From assembly GCA_905616435.1 (NCBI GenBank), contig CAJQSU010000023.1, positions 1 to 15,580 on the forward strand: a stretch of 15,580 bases of DNA. The letters are read 5' to 3'. Origin of the DNA: an uncultured Candidatus Pelagibacter sp. GTDB lineage: Bacteria > Pseudomonadota > Alphaproteobacteria > Pelagibacterales > Pelagibacteraceae. Numbering within the stretch: the stretch's first letter is position 1; each line of letters starts with the position of its first letter. Shown one piece after another: positions 7,568 through 14,831 of the stretch. Below the pieces are notes generated by a model that had not been told where the DNA came from, searched no databases, and was given only the letters and a program-made list of their open reading frames with translations. Position numbers and translations under genes: made by a program.

Positions 7568-8869
7568 ATGGGAATTAATATACCGAATTTTTTATCTTCG
7601 AAATCAAAAAATCGTAAAATGATCGATTTTCAGGATTTAGACCATTTAGACGGTTTGTCTATGTCAGCAGTTAGTGCAAAACTATACAAAACTAATAGGG
7701 ACGATCTAGTTATGTTTTATTTTAGAGAAGGTGCAAATTTTGCTTCTGTTTACACTCAATCAAAAATTTTATCTGAAAATATAAAATGGAATTTAAATCA
7801 AAAAACTAAGAAAATATTTTCTTTATTGGTTAATACTAGAAATGCCAATTCATTTACAGGCGACCATGGTTACAAAAGTATGCAAAGTATTGCAGAGCTA
7901 ACTTCTAAACAGCTAACAGACAAACAAAAACAAGATGAAGATAATCCTAAAACAATTAAACCTAAAAATATACTATTTGGATGCACAGGTACTATTGGCG
8001 AAACATTTCCTTTAGAAAAAATTACCTCAAAGATACCAGATCTAATAAAAAATATAAAATATACTCAAAATAAACTTATATGGATGAAAGCTGCACTTGG
8101 AATAATGACCACTGATACACAACCAAAAATGGCTATGGAAGAATGTTTTATTGGTAAGACTTCAGTCAAGATTTATGGAATTGCAAAAGGCTCAGGAATG
8201 ATACATCCAAATATGGCAACTACTTTAGGGTATATCTTTACAGACGCAGATTTACCAAATGAGATATTAAAAAAACTATTAAAAAAAAATATTGAAAATA
8301 CATTTAACGCAATAAGCTGTGATGGAGACACAAGCACTAATGACATGGTTTCAATTTTTTCTACCGGTAAAACCAATCATGTAAAAATAAACAGTATCAC
8401 TGACAAAAAATTAAAAGATTTTGAGCAATCACTAAATAGAGTTTTGTTAAACTTGGCCAAAAGAATAGTGGCTGATGGAGAGGGTGCCTCTAAATTTATA
8501 ACTGTTAAAGTATTAGACTCTAAGTCTGATTTAGATGCAAAAAAAATTGCTTTTTCAATTGCAAATTCACCACTAGTAAAAACAGCAATTGCAGGTGAGG
8601 ATCCCAACTGGGGAAGAGTGATCATGGCGATTGGCAAATCAGAGACACAAATAAGGATTAACAAGTTATCAATAAAATTTGGAAATATTAATGTTGTACA
8701 AAAAGGCAAACTTCATAGCTCATATAGTGAAATAGAAGCTGCTGAATATATGAAAAATTCAGACATTGAAATCAGCGTTAACGTTGGAAGTGGGAACAGG
8801 AATTTTACAGCCTACACAATGGATTTAACTAAAAAATATATAGAAATTAATGCTGACTATAGAAGTTAG
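7568..8869 (+). CDS. argJ: Bifunctional ornithine acetyltransferase / N-acetylglutamate synthase ArgJ
   Basis: ArgJ moves the acetyl group from N-acetylornithine to glutamate, recycling acetyl in arginine synthesis. Some members also make N-acetylglutamate from acetyl-CoA. The 433-aa precursor has the hallmark self-cleavage site in KGSGMIHPNMATTLGYI. Cleavage is expected between A217 and T218, giving alpha and beta chains, with T218 as the nucleophile. Other family signatures are NTRNANSFTG (89-98), GCTGTIGETFPLEK (138-151, oxyanion-hole region), NAISCDGDTSTND, VADGEGASKFITV, AGEDPNWGRVIMAIG and the C-terminal DLTKKYIEINADYRS. Whether it has full bifunctional activity cannot be told from sequence. 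No Shine-Dalgarno is visible. The stop is TAG. A 39-bp gap containing a good extended -10 box separates it from the DUF1178 gene, so the downstream gene may have its own promoter. Confidence 0.95.
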   Translation: MGINIPNFLSSKSKNRKMIDFQDLDHLDGLSMSAVSAKLYKTNRDDLVMFYFREGANFASVYTQSKILSENIKWNLNQKTKKIFSLLVNTRNANSFTGDHGYKSMQSIAELTSKQLTDKQKQDEDNPKTIKPKNILFGCTGTIGETFPLEKITSKIPDLIKNIKYTQNKLIWMKAALGIMTTDTQPKMAMEECFIGKTSVKIYGIAKGSGMIHPNMATTLGYIFTDADLPNEILKKLLKKNIENTFNAISCDGDTSTNDMVSIFSTGKTNHVKINSITDKKLKDFEQSLNRVLLNLAKRIVADGEGASKFITVKVLDSKSDLDAKKIAFSIANSPLVKTAIAGEDPNWGRVIMAIGKSETQIRINKLSIKFGNINVVQKGKLHSSYSEIEAAEYMKNSDIEISVNVGSGNRNFTAYTMDLTKKYIEINADYRS

Positions 8870-8884
8870 AAGTATTAAATTTTC

Positions 8885-8893
8885 TGATATAAT
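8885..8893 (+). promoter_or_regulatory. Extended -10 promoter element upstream of the DUF1178 gene
   Basis: TGATATAAT is a perfect extended -10 box (TG-N-TATAAT). Transcription would start near 8900, about 9 nt before the ATG at 8909. A weak -35 (TTAGAA or GTTAGA near 8865-8871) overlaps the argJ stop codon. This would give the DUF1178 gene an independent, nearly leaderless transcript. Confidence 0.45.
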
Positions 8894-8908
8894 TATAACA
8901 TAAATTTT

Positions 8909-9337
8909 ATGATCAAATATAGTTTAGTATGCAAAGATTGTGATTTAACTTTTGAAAGCTGGTTTGCTAGTTCAAAAGATTATGAAAAATTAAAAAGAAA
9001 AAATTTTTTAAATTGTCATAGCTGCAACTCGATTAATATAGAGAAAAGCTTGATGGCTCCCAATCTAATAAATAAAAAGTCAGATGCAACAGCAAGCAAT
9101 GAATTAAAGAAATATAATAGAATTAAAAAAACTATATCTGGATATCAAAAATTTATTAAAAACAATTTTGAGTATGTGGGTGATAACTTTGCTTATGAAG
9201 CGAGATCAATCCATTACAACGAAAAAAAAAAGGAAAAAGGTATTTACGGCACAGCATCAAAACAAGATTTAAAGGAACTTAAAGAGGAGGGAATTGATGC
9301 TCAGATGTTACCTTGGGTTGAGGATAAAAATAATTAA
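8909..9337 (+). CDS. DUF1178 family protein with a four-cysteine zinc-ribbon motif (function unknown)
   Basis: A 142-aa protein of the DUF1178 family, common in Alphaproteobacteria and of unknown function. It starts with the family signature MIKYSLVCKDCDLTFESWFASS. It has two Cys-x2-Cys pairs (C8/C11 and C36/C39), spaced like a small zinc ribbon, followed by IEKSLMAPN. The middle is a Lys-rich helical region. The C-terminal half carries the other family signatures EYVGDNFAYEARSIHYNEKK, KGIYGTAS and LKEEGIDAQMLPWVEDKN. There is no signal peptide or membrane segment, so it is probably cytosolic. An A10 run at 9222-9231 encodes part of a Glu/Lys stretch. It is preceded by an extended -10 box, and its stop overlaps the ubiG 3' end by 4 bp. 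The family call is good. Nucleic-acid or protein binding would be speculation based only on the zinc ribbon. Confidence 0.85.
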   Translation: MIKYSLVCKDCDLTFESWFASSKDYEKLKRKNFLNCHSCNSINIEKSLMAPNLINKKSDATASNELKKYNRIKKTISGYQKFIKNNFEYVGDNFAYEARSIHYNEKKKEKGIYGTASKQDLKELKEEGIDAQMLPWVEDKNN

Positions 9338-10056
9338 TTTTTAATAAATTTAGCAATATAGTTAACTGACTTATCGGAACTGACACTCCATGTGTCAGTT
9401 AATATATTAAATTTCATGCCATCTATTCTATCTACATTAAGATTATTTTTTTTGAGTATTGAGATTAATTCCTCTGGTTTTAAAAACTTTTCCCAATCAT
9501 GCGTTCCAATTGGAAGCCAACGCAATATATACTCAGCCCCAACAATTGCAAAAACATAAGATTTTAAAGTTTTGTTTAATGTAGCTATAAACATTATTCC
9601 ATCTTTTTTTAAAAGTTTACTGCAGGATTTTAAAAAAAATTTTAGATCTTTGACATGTTCTACGATTTCCATATTTAAAATTACATCAAATTTATTATTA
9701 ATTTTTAGTTTTTCCGGTGACGTACAGATATAATTTATTTTGAGATTGTTCTTTTTAGAATGAAGTTCTGCAACACTGATATTTTTTTCAGACGCATCAA
9801 TTGCCGTAACTTCAGCACCCAATCTACACATGGGCTCAGATAGCAACCCTCCACCACAGCCAATATCAAGAATTTTAATATTTTTTAATGGAGATTTTTT
9901 TTGATCTAATTTGAATGTTTTAATTATATTCTCTTTTATATATGAAATTCTAATTGGATTAAATTTATGTAATGGTTTGAATTTACCATTAGGATCCCAC
10001 CATTCTTCAGCAATTTTTGAAAATTTTTCAATTTCTTTAGAATTTACACTGTTCAT
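9334..10056 (-). CDS. ubiG: Ubiquinone biosynthesis O-methyltransferase UbiG
   Basis: UbiG performs both S-adenosylmethionine-dependent O-methylations in ubiquinone synthesis. It is a class I Rossmann methyltransferase that works near the inner membrane. From the ATG at 10056 it is 240 aa, the same length as the E. coli enzyme. Its N-terminus KEIEKFSKIAEEWWDPNGKFKPLHKFNPIR is the family signature. Motif I is ILDIGCGGGLLSEPMCRLGA (62-81), followed by the acidic end of strand beta2 (TAIDAS), the NMEIVEHV segment (128-135), and the downstream LPIGTHDWEKFL and TDTWSVSSDKSVNYI signatures. An upstream in-frame ATG at 10092 would add 12 residues unlike the family and would run across a TTGACA element that may belong to lysC, so I prefer the shorter start. 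The gene is divergent from lysC, a neighbourhood common in Alphaproteobacteria. Confidence 0.95.
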   Translation of the reverse strand: MNSVNSKEIEKFSKIAEEWWDPNGKFKPLHKFNPIRISYIKENIIKTFKLDQKKSPLKNIKILDIGCGGGLLSEPMCRLGAEVTAIDASEKNISVAELHSKKNNLKINYICTSPEKLKINNKFDVILNMEIVEHVKDLKFFLKSCSKLLKKDGIMFIATLNKTLKSYVFAIVGAEYILRWLPIGTHDWEKFLKPEELISILKKNNLNVDRIDGMKFNILTDTWSVSSDKSVNYIAKFIKN

Positions 10057-10069
10057 AATAATCAATTGT

Positions 10070-10100
10070 TTGACATAACAATTAAGATGCATTTTATCAA
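10070..10100 (+). promoter_or_regulatory. Possible lysC-operon promoter in the ubiG-lysC divergent gap
   Basis: A perfect TTGACA lies at 10070-10075. The best -10 matches at suitable distance (TTATCA or TATCAA, 10094-10100) are only fair and need an 18-19 bp spacer. A second A/T box, TATATA at 10122-10127, sits 7 nt before the lysC ATG and could drive a leaderless transcript. Only the TTGACA is notable, and the exact promoter is not resolved. This is the only likely promoter site ahead of the five-gene lysC run. Confidence 0.3.
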
Positions 10101-10133
10101 ATATTAATTAAATTAAATTCTTATATAAAAACC

Positions 10134-11351
10134 ATGAAAACAATAGTACTTAAATTTGGGGGAACTTCTGTTGGATCTATAGATAGAATCAAAAAAACTA
10201 GTCAAATAATTCTAAAATATAAAAAAAATGGCAATAGAATTGTAGTGGTATCCTCAGCAATGAGTGGTGTAACTAACGACTTAATAAAAAAATCAAAATT
10301 GATAAGTAATAATTTTGATAAAGCAGAGCATGACGTTCTTGTCTCTACTGGTGAACAGGCAGCATGTGCTTTAATAGCAGGAAGATTAAATCACCTCGGT
10401 TTAAAAGCAAGATCTTGGATGTCCTGGCAAATACCAATTTTAACAATTGGCCCACATACTAGTGCAAGAATAGAAAAAATTATTACGAAGGATTTACTTA
10501 AATATTTAAATTCCGGAGGAGTGCCAATTGTTACTGGTTTTCAGGGTATAAATAATTTTTCAAGATTAACAACTATAGGCAGAAGTGGATCAGATGCATC
10601 AGCAATAATGATTGCTAAATTTTTAAAAGCAGATGAGTGTATAATTTATACTGATGTAGAAGGTGTTTACACAACTGACCCAAGACTTCATAAAAAAGCA
10701 AAAAAAATTAAACAAATAGATTATGACGAAATGTTAGAAATGGCGTCTTTGGGATCTAAAGTGATGCAACCAACATCCGTTCAAGATGCCAAACTTAATA
10801 ATATAAATGTTAGAGTTAAATCATCTTTTGTTAATAAACCAGGAACTTTAATTACAAAAAGTTTTAAGAAAAAAGATTTTAGCAATCAAATTATTACTGG
10901 AATATCTTCAACAAAAAATGATGCTAAAATTACGATAGCAGGAGTTAAGGATAAACCGGGAGTTGCAGCATATATTTTTGAACCAATATCTAAAAACCAA
11001 ATAAATGTAGACATGGTGGTTCAAAATATTTCATTAGATGGAAAGGAAACTGATCTAACATTTACAATAAAGTCTGAGAATGTAAAAAAAACTGAAAAAA
11101 TAATTAGAGAAAATAAGAACATATCTTATAGAAAGTTATCTTTTGATAAGAACTTAGCAAAAATTTCCATTATTGGTGTTGGTATGATAACAACACCGGG
11201 TATTACATATAGAATGTTTAAAGCTTTAGCCTCCAAAAAAATAAATATAATGGTGATATCAACTTCTGAGATAAAAATTTCAGTTTTAATCTCATCAGAA
11301 TTAATAAAAAAAGCTATAGCTGTTTTGCACAAAGAGTTTAAATTAGATTAA
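10134..11351 (+). CDS. lysC: Aspartate kinase (monofunctional, two ACT domains)
   Basis: Aspartokinase phosphorylates L-aspartate, the first step toward lysine, threonine, methionine and diaminopimelate. The 405-aa product has the kinase domain with KFGGTSVG (7-14), [14 protein letters not shown] (38-51), [12 protein letters not shown] (71-82), [22 protein letters not shown] (136-157) and [13 protein letters not shown] (172-184). Two ACT regulatory domains follow (about 265-325 and 341-405), the arrangement that senses lysine and/or threonine in related enzymes. There is no homoserine dehydrogenase fusion. It heads a plus-strand run in which ispG follows after 4 nt. In many alphaproteobacteria lysC is followed by ptsP and then prfA; here ispG occupies that place. 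There is no clear Shine-Dalgarno. Confidence 0.95.
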   Translation: MKTIVLKFGGTSVGSIDRIKKTSQIILKYKKNGNRIVVVSSAMSGVTNDLIKKSKLISNNFDKAEHDVLVSTGEQAACALIAGRLNHLGLKARSWMSWQIPILTIGPHTSARIEKIITKDLLKYLNSGGVPIVTGFQGINNFSRLTTIGRSGSDASAIMIAKFLKADECIIYTDVEGVYTTDPRLHKKAKKIKQIDYDEMLEMASLGSKVMQPTSVQDAKLNNINVRVKSSFVNKPGTLITKSFKKKDFSNQIITGISSTKNDAKITIAGVKDKPGVAAYIFEPISKNQINVDMVVQNISLDGKETDLTFTIKSENVKKTEKIIRENKNISYRKLSFDKNLAKISIIGVGMITTPGITYRMFKALASKKINIMVISTSEIKISVLISSELIKKAIAVLHKEFKLD

Positions 11352-11355
11352 ACAA

Positions 11356-12453
11356 ATGAGTATTAGACCTTTTAGAGATATCAAGCGAAGGAAGACTAAA
11401 GTGATAAGTGTAGGTGATGTTAAAATTGGTGGAGACAATCCTATCTCTGTACAGTCTATGACAAATACTTTAACCACAGATGTTAAAGCTACAATCAATC
11501 AAATTAATGATATTGCCAAAGAAGGTGCGGACATTGTAAGAGTTTCTTGTCCAGACAAAGAGTCTACTGCTGCACTTAAAGAAATAGCTGAACATGTGCC
11601 AATTCCTATTGTTGCAGATATACATTTTCATTACAAAAGAGCAGTTGAGGCAGCAGAGAGTGGAGCAAAATGTTTAAGAATAAATCCAGGAAATATAGGG
11701 GACAAAGTAAAAATTCATGAAGTTTTGAGTGCAGCAAAAAATAACGATTGTTCAGTAAGGATAGGAGTTAATGCTGGATCTTTAGAAAAAGATATCTTAG
11801 AAAAATTTAAAGAACCTTGCCCAGAAGCCTTGGTGGAAAGCGCATTAAGAAATATAAAGATTTTAGAAGATCAAGATTTTTTTAATTTTAAGGTAAGTGT
11901 AAAATCTTCAGATGTTTTCTTATCAATTGCCGCATATCGTCAACTTTCTAAAGTAACGGACTATCCATTACACCTTGGAATAACTGAAGCTGGAAGTTTT
12001 GTATCAGGAAGTATAAAGTCATCTATAGGTGTGGGATCTCTATTGATGGATGGAATAGGAGACACCATTAGAATCTCTTTATCAGATGACCCACCAAAAG
12101 AAATTAAGGTTGGAAATGAAATATTAAAATCTTTAAATTTGAGAAATAGAGGTGTGAAAATCATATCTTGTCCTTCATGTGCAAGACAAGCTTTTAAGGT
12201 AATTGATACTGTTAAAATTTTAGAAGAAAAATTATCTCATATTAAAACTCCAGTTACATTGTCAATCATTGGATGTGTTGTAAATGGGCCAGGAGAAGCG
12301 GCAATGACAGATATAGGCATTACTGGTGGTGGAAAAGGTAATAACATGCTTTATTTATCTGGCGTTCAATCAGAAAAAGTTTTAACAGATGATATTATAA
12401 AAAGAGTTGTTTTAGAGGTTGAAAAAAAAGCTTCTGAATTAGAAAACAAATAA
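11356..12453 (+). CDS. ispG: 4-hydroxy-3-methylbut-2-en-1-yl diphosphate synthase (IspG/GcpE)
   Basis: IspG reductively opens the cyclic diphosphate MEcPP to HMBPP in the MEP pathway, which supplies isoprenoids including the ubiquinone tail. The 365-aa product has the N-terminal barrel with [13 protein letters not shown] (31-43), DIVRVSCPD (59-67) and [29 protein letters not shown] (87-115). The C-terminal 4Fe-4S domain has SCPSC (C272, C275) and [12 protein letters not shown] (C307), and Glu314 is in the position of the usual fourth iron ligand. This is the short bacterial form without an inserted domain. It sits 4 nt after lysC, and its TAA is followed directly by the prfA ATG with no gap. 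It is probably co-transcribed with both. Confidence 0.97.
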   Translation: MSIRPFRDIKRRKTKVISVGDVKIGGDNPISVQSMTNTLTTDVKATINQINDIAKEGADIVRVSCPDKESTAALKEIAEHVPIPIVADIHFHYKRAVEAAESGAKCLRINPGNIGDKVKIHEVLSAAKNNDCSVRIGVNAGSLEKDILEKFKEPCPEALVESALRNIKILEDQDFFNFKVSVKSSDVFLSIAAYRQLSKVTDYPLHLGITEAGSFVSGSIKSSIGVGSLLMDGIGDTIRISLSDDPPKEIKVGNEILKSLNLRNRGVKIISCPSCARQAFKVIDTVKILEEKLSHIKTPVTLSIIGCVVNGPGEAAMTDIGITGGGKGNNMLYLSGVQSEKVLTDDIIKRVVLEVEKKASELENK

Positions 12454-13527
12454 ATGATCCCACTTAAAACAATAGAAGACTTAATCAGTAAGCACGCATT
12501 ATTAGAAAAAGAGTTATCTTCAGCATCGATAGATAAAAAAACTTTTGCTGAAAGCTCTAAAGATTATTCTGATTTAAATGAAATTATTGACGATGCTAAA
12601 AAATATATTTCTTATAGTGGCAATAAACTAGAGCTTCAAAAGATACTAGATGACAAAAGTTCAGATGATGAATTAAAAAAAATGGTGGAAACGGAATTAA
12701 GTGATCTTGCTATAGAAAAAGAAAAAAATGAAAAAAAATTAAAATTATTCCTACTTCCTAAAGATGAGGCTGATAAAAAAAATGCAATTATTGAAATTAG
12801 AGCTGGTACTGGTGGATTAGAGGCAAGTTTATTTGCAGCTGATTTATTTAAGATGTATGAAAAAGTTAGCCACAAAAAGAAATGGACTGTGGAATTAATT
12901 TCTATTTCCAGAAGTGAAGCTGGTGGCTTGAAAGAAGTTATTGCATCCATCAAAGGTAATAATATTTATTCAACTTTGAAATATGAAAGTGGAGTTCATA
13001 GAGTTCAAAGAGTTCCAGATACCGAAACACAAGGCAGAATTCATACTTCTGCAGCAACTGTAGCTGTTTTACCTGAGGCAGAAGAAGTTGATTTAAAGAT
13101 TAATGAAGCAGACCTTAGGATTGATGTTTTTAGAGCGGGTGGTCCGGGAGGACAATCAGTTAACACAACTGACAGTGCAGTAAGAATTACCCATATTCCA
13201 ACTGGTCTTTCAGTATCTCAACAGGATGAGAAATCTCAGCATAAAAATAAAGCTAAAGGAATGAAAATTTTAAGAGCGCGACTTTATGAATTGGAAAGAT
13301 CCAGGATAGATCAAGAAAGATCCAAGGATAGAAAAAGTAAAATAGGAACTGGAGATAGATCTGAAAGAATTAGAACTTATAATTTTCCACAGGGGAGAGT
13401 TACAGATCATAGGATAAATCTTACTCTTCACAAATTAGAGGAGTTCCTAGAAGGTGAGGAGTTTGACGAAATGATAGAGTCTCTTACATTACAAGCTCAA
13501 GAGGAAAGCCTAAGTAATTTGAGCTAA
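12454..13527 (+). CDS. prfA: Peptide chain release factor 1 (RF1)
   Basis: RF1 recognises UAA and UAG in the ribosomal A site and triggers peptide release. The 357-aa product is standard: an N-terminal helical domain, [21 protein letters not shown] (111-131), the codon-reading loop in [21 protein letters not shown] with the PxT tripeptide P188-D-T190, and [21 protein letters not shown] with the catalytic GGQ at 232-234. [14 protein letters not shown] and [25 protein letters not shown] follow. The PxT motif, in place of the SPF of RF2, fixes the identity as RF1. The ATG abuts the ispG stop and no Shine-Dalgarno is visible. prmC, whose product methylates the GGQ glutamine (Q234 here), follows after 2 nt. 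In this window 13 of 15 stops are TAA and 2 are TAG, all readable by RF1. Confidence 0.97.
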   Translation: MIPLKTIEDLISKHALLEKELSSASIDKKTFAESSKDYSDLNEIIDDAKKYISYSGNKLELQKILDDKSSDDELKKMVETELSDLAIEKEKNEKKLKLFLLPKDEADKKNAIIEIRAGTGGLEASLFAADLFKMYEKVSHKKKWTVELISISRSEAGGLKEVIASIKGNNIYSTLKYESGVHRVQRVPDTETQGRIHTSAATVAVLPEAEEVDLKINEADLRIDVFRAGGPGGQSVNTTDSAVRITHIPTGLSVSQQDEKSQHKNKAKGMKILRARLYELERSRIDQERSKDRKSKIGTGDRSERIRTYNFPQGRVTDHRINLTLHKLEEFLEGEEFDEMIESLTLQAQEESLSNLS

Positions 13528-13529
13528 CC

Positions 13530-14378
13530 ATGAAGTTAGAAATAGCTATTAAAAGTGCATATCAAAAATTAAAAAAAAATGATATTAAATCTGCTCTACT
13601 TGATAGTGAGCTATTATTATCAAAAGCAATTAACAAAAGTAGAGAATTTATCATTCTAAATTCAAAACATAATATTAGTGAATTAGATTATCATTATTTT
13701 CAAGAGTTAATTTGTGAACGCTCAAAAGGTAAACCAATAGCGTACTTGATAGGTAAAAAATTTTTTTGGAAATATGAATTTGAAATAAATGATAAAGTTT
13801 TAATTCCAAGGCCTGATACTGAAATTATTATTGAACAAGTCTTAAAGATTTATAAAAAAAAAAATGAAATAAGTTTCTTAGATATAGGATTTGGTTCAGG
13901 CTGCATTATGCTTTCAATTCTCAAAGAAAGAAAAGATTTTAAAGCAACAGGTATTGATATTAGCAATCATGCTTTAAAAGTATGTAAAATCAATGCTTAT
14001 AAATTAGGAGTTAAAAATAGAGTTAAGTTATTTAAATCAGATATTGACAAATTCTTTAAGGGGAAATATGATTTAATTATATCTAATCCTCCTTATATAA
14101 AAAAATTAGATTTAAAATATTTGGAAAAAGATGTAATTAAGTTTGAGCCAAAGTTAGCTCTTGATGGTGGATTGGATGGAATATCAGAAATCAGAAAAGT
14201 AATAAAAAAGTCATCTGAGCTGATAAAAAAAGGTGGCAAATTAATTTTAGAAATTGCATACGACCAAAAAGAAGAAGTTAAACAATTATTAAAAAATAAT
14301 AGCTTTTATATTAATTCGGTAATCAAAGATTTAGCTAAGAATGACCGATGTATAATTAGCACAAAAATAGAGAAATAA
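13530..14378 (+). CDS. prmC: Peptide chain release factor N5-glutamine methyltransferase
   Basis: PrmC (HemK) methylates the glutamine of the GGQ loop in release factors, raising termination efficiency. It is a class I SAM methyltransferase and is encoded right after its substrate prfA, as is common. The 282-aa product has the N-terminal helical domain that binds the release factor (about 1-85), KVLIPRPDTEIIIE (89-102), SAM motif I SFLDIGFGSGCIMLS (115-129), the acidic GIDIS (141-145), and the catalytic NPPY at 186-189 in LIISNPPYI. The motif-I Phe121 replaces the more usual Thr, which is a minor variation. An A11 run at 13854-13864 encodes Lys residues ahead of motif I and is a likely slippage or sequencing-error site; the frame is intact here. 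DUF4167 follows after 3 nt. Confidence 0.95.
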   Translation: MKLEIAIKSAYQKLKKNDIKSALLDSELLLSKAINKSREFIILNSKHNISELDYHYFQELICERSKGKPIAYLIGKKFFWKYEFEINDKVLIPRPDTEIIIEQVLKIYKKKNEISFLDIGFGSGCIMLSILKERKDFKATGIDISNHALKVCKINAYKLGVKNRVKLFKSDIDKFFKGKYDLIISNPPYIKKLDLKYLEKDVIKFEPKLALDGGLDGISEIRKVIKKSSELIKKGGKLILEIAYDQKEEVKQLLKNNSFYINSVIKDLAKNDRCIISTKIEK

Positions 14379-14381
14379 ATT

Positions 14382-14831
14382 ATGGTTACATTTAGAAATA
14401 ATAACAATAGAAGACCTCCGTTTAGAAGCAATAACAATAGAAGACCTCCGTTCAGAAGTAACAATGAGGGATCTAAATTTTCTAACAATGATAGTTTTAG
14501 AAGAAGCGTACCAGGGAGAAATAATTACAATGCTTCAAAGCTAATTGAAAAATACAACGATCTAGCAAGGGAGGCCTTAGCACAAGAGGATAGAGTTTTG
14601 TCTGAAAATTATTTTCAACATGCGGACCATTTTACTAGAATATTAAATGAGCAAGAAAGTTTTAAAAAAGCAAGGTTTTCTTCAGAGTCTACTGAGTCTA
14701 CTGAGTCTACTGAGTCTAAAGATACTAATGAAGAAAACAATGTAGATGAAAAAGTAAAAAAAGAAGATCCTGAAAAAAAAATTGTTAGTAAAAAAGATGA
14801 AGTCGAAGCTAAAATTACTGCAGCTAAGTAA
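14382..14831 (+). CDS. DUF4167 domain protein with Arg/Asn-rich repeats
   Basis: A 149-aa protein of the DUF4167 family, typical of Alphaproteobacteria and often found near prfA-prmC; its function is not established. Three parts are visible. An N-terminal low-complexity basic region (5-30) carries a tandem ten-residue unit, (R)NNNRRPPFRS. A conserved central helical domain (about 50-93, ASKLIEKYNDLAREALAQED, then SENYFQHADHFTRIL) is the family core. A disordered acidic/basic tail (about 100-149) contains a (Glu-Ser-Thr) repeat and a Lys/Glu-rich end. There is no signal peptide or membrane segment. The Arg-rich disordered N-terminus suggests nucleic-acid contact, but that is an inference from composition only. 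It ends the lysC run, and its TAA directly abuts the stop of the convergent M23 gene with no spacing. Confidence 0.85.
   Translation: MVTFRNNNNRRPPFRSNNNRRPPFRSNNEGSKFSNNDSFRRSVPGRNNYNASKLIEKYNDLAREALAQEDRVLSENYFQHADHFTRILNEQESFKKARFSSESTESTESTESKDTNEENNVDEKVKKEDPEKKIVSKKDEVEAKITAAK
14394..14453 (+). repeat. Two tandem 30-bp in-frame copies in the DUF4167 gene
   Basis: Copies at 14394-14423 and 14424-14453 match at 27 of 30 bases. The differences are at unit positions 5, 6 and 30, and the last is silent. A degenerate third start (AGAAGTAACAATGAG) follows. Each unit encodes ten residues containing NNNRRPPF. The high base identity suggests a recent or slippage-maintained duplication. Confidence 0.9.
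14685..14717 (+). repeat. 9-bp tandem repeat (GAGTCTACT, about 3.7 copies) in the DUF4167 gene
   Basis: GAGTCTACT is repeated exactly three times and followed by GAGTCT, encoding Glu-Ser-Thr repeats in the disordered tail. Copies are identical at the base level. Copy-number change would keep the frame. Confidence 0.92.

Noticed and set aside
8173..8709. Two minus-strand open frames within argJ
   Set aside because: Both lie fully inside argJ, whose motifs are complete, and they resemble no known protein.
10057..10092. ATG at 10092 as the ubiG start
   Set aside because: The 12 extra residues do not resemble the family, and the internal ATG gives the usual 240-aa length.
14306..14488. Leucine-rich minus-strand open frame with apparent repeats
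   Set aside because: It is the antisense of the DUF4167 30-bp repeat (AAT/AAC and AGA/CCT codons read backwards); it has no independent support.
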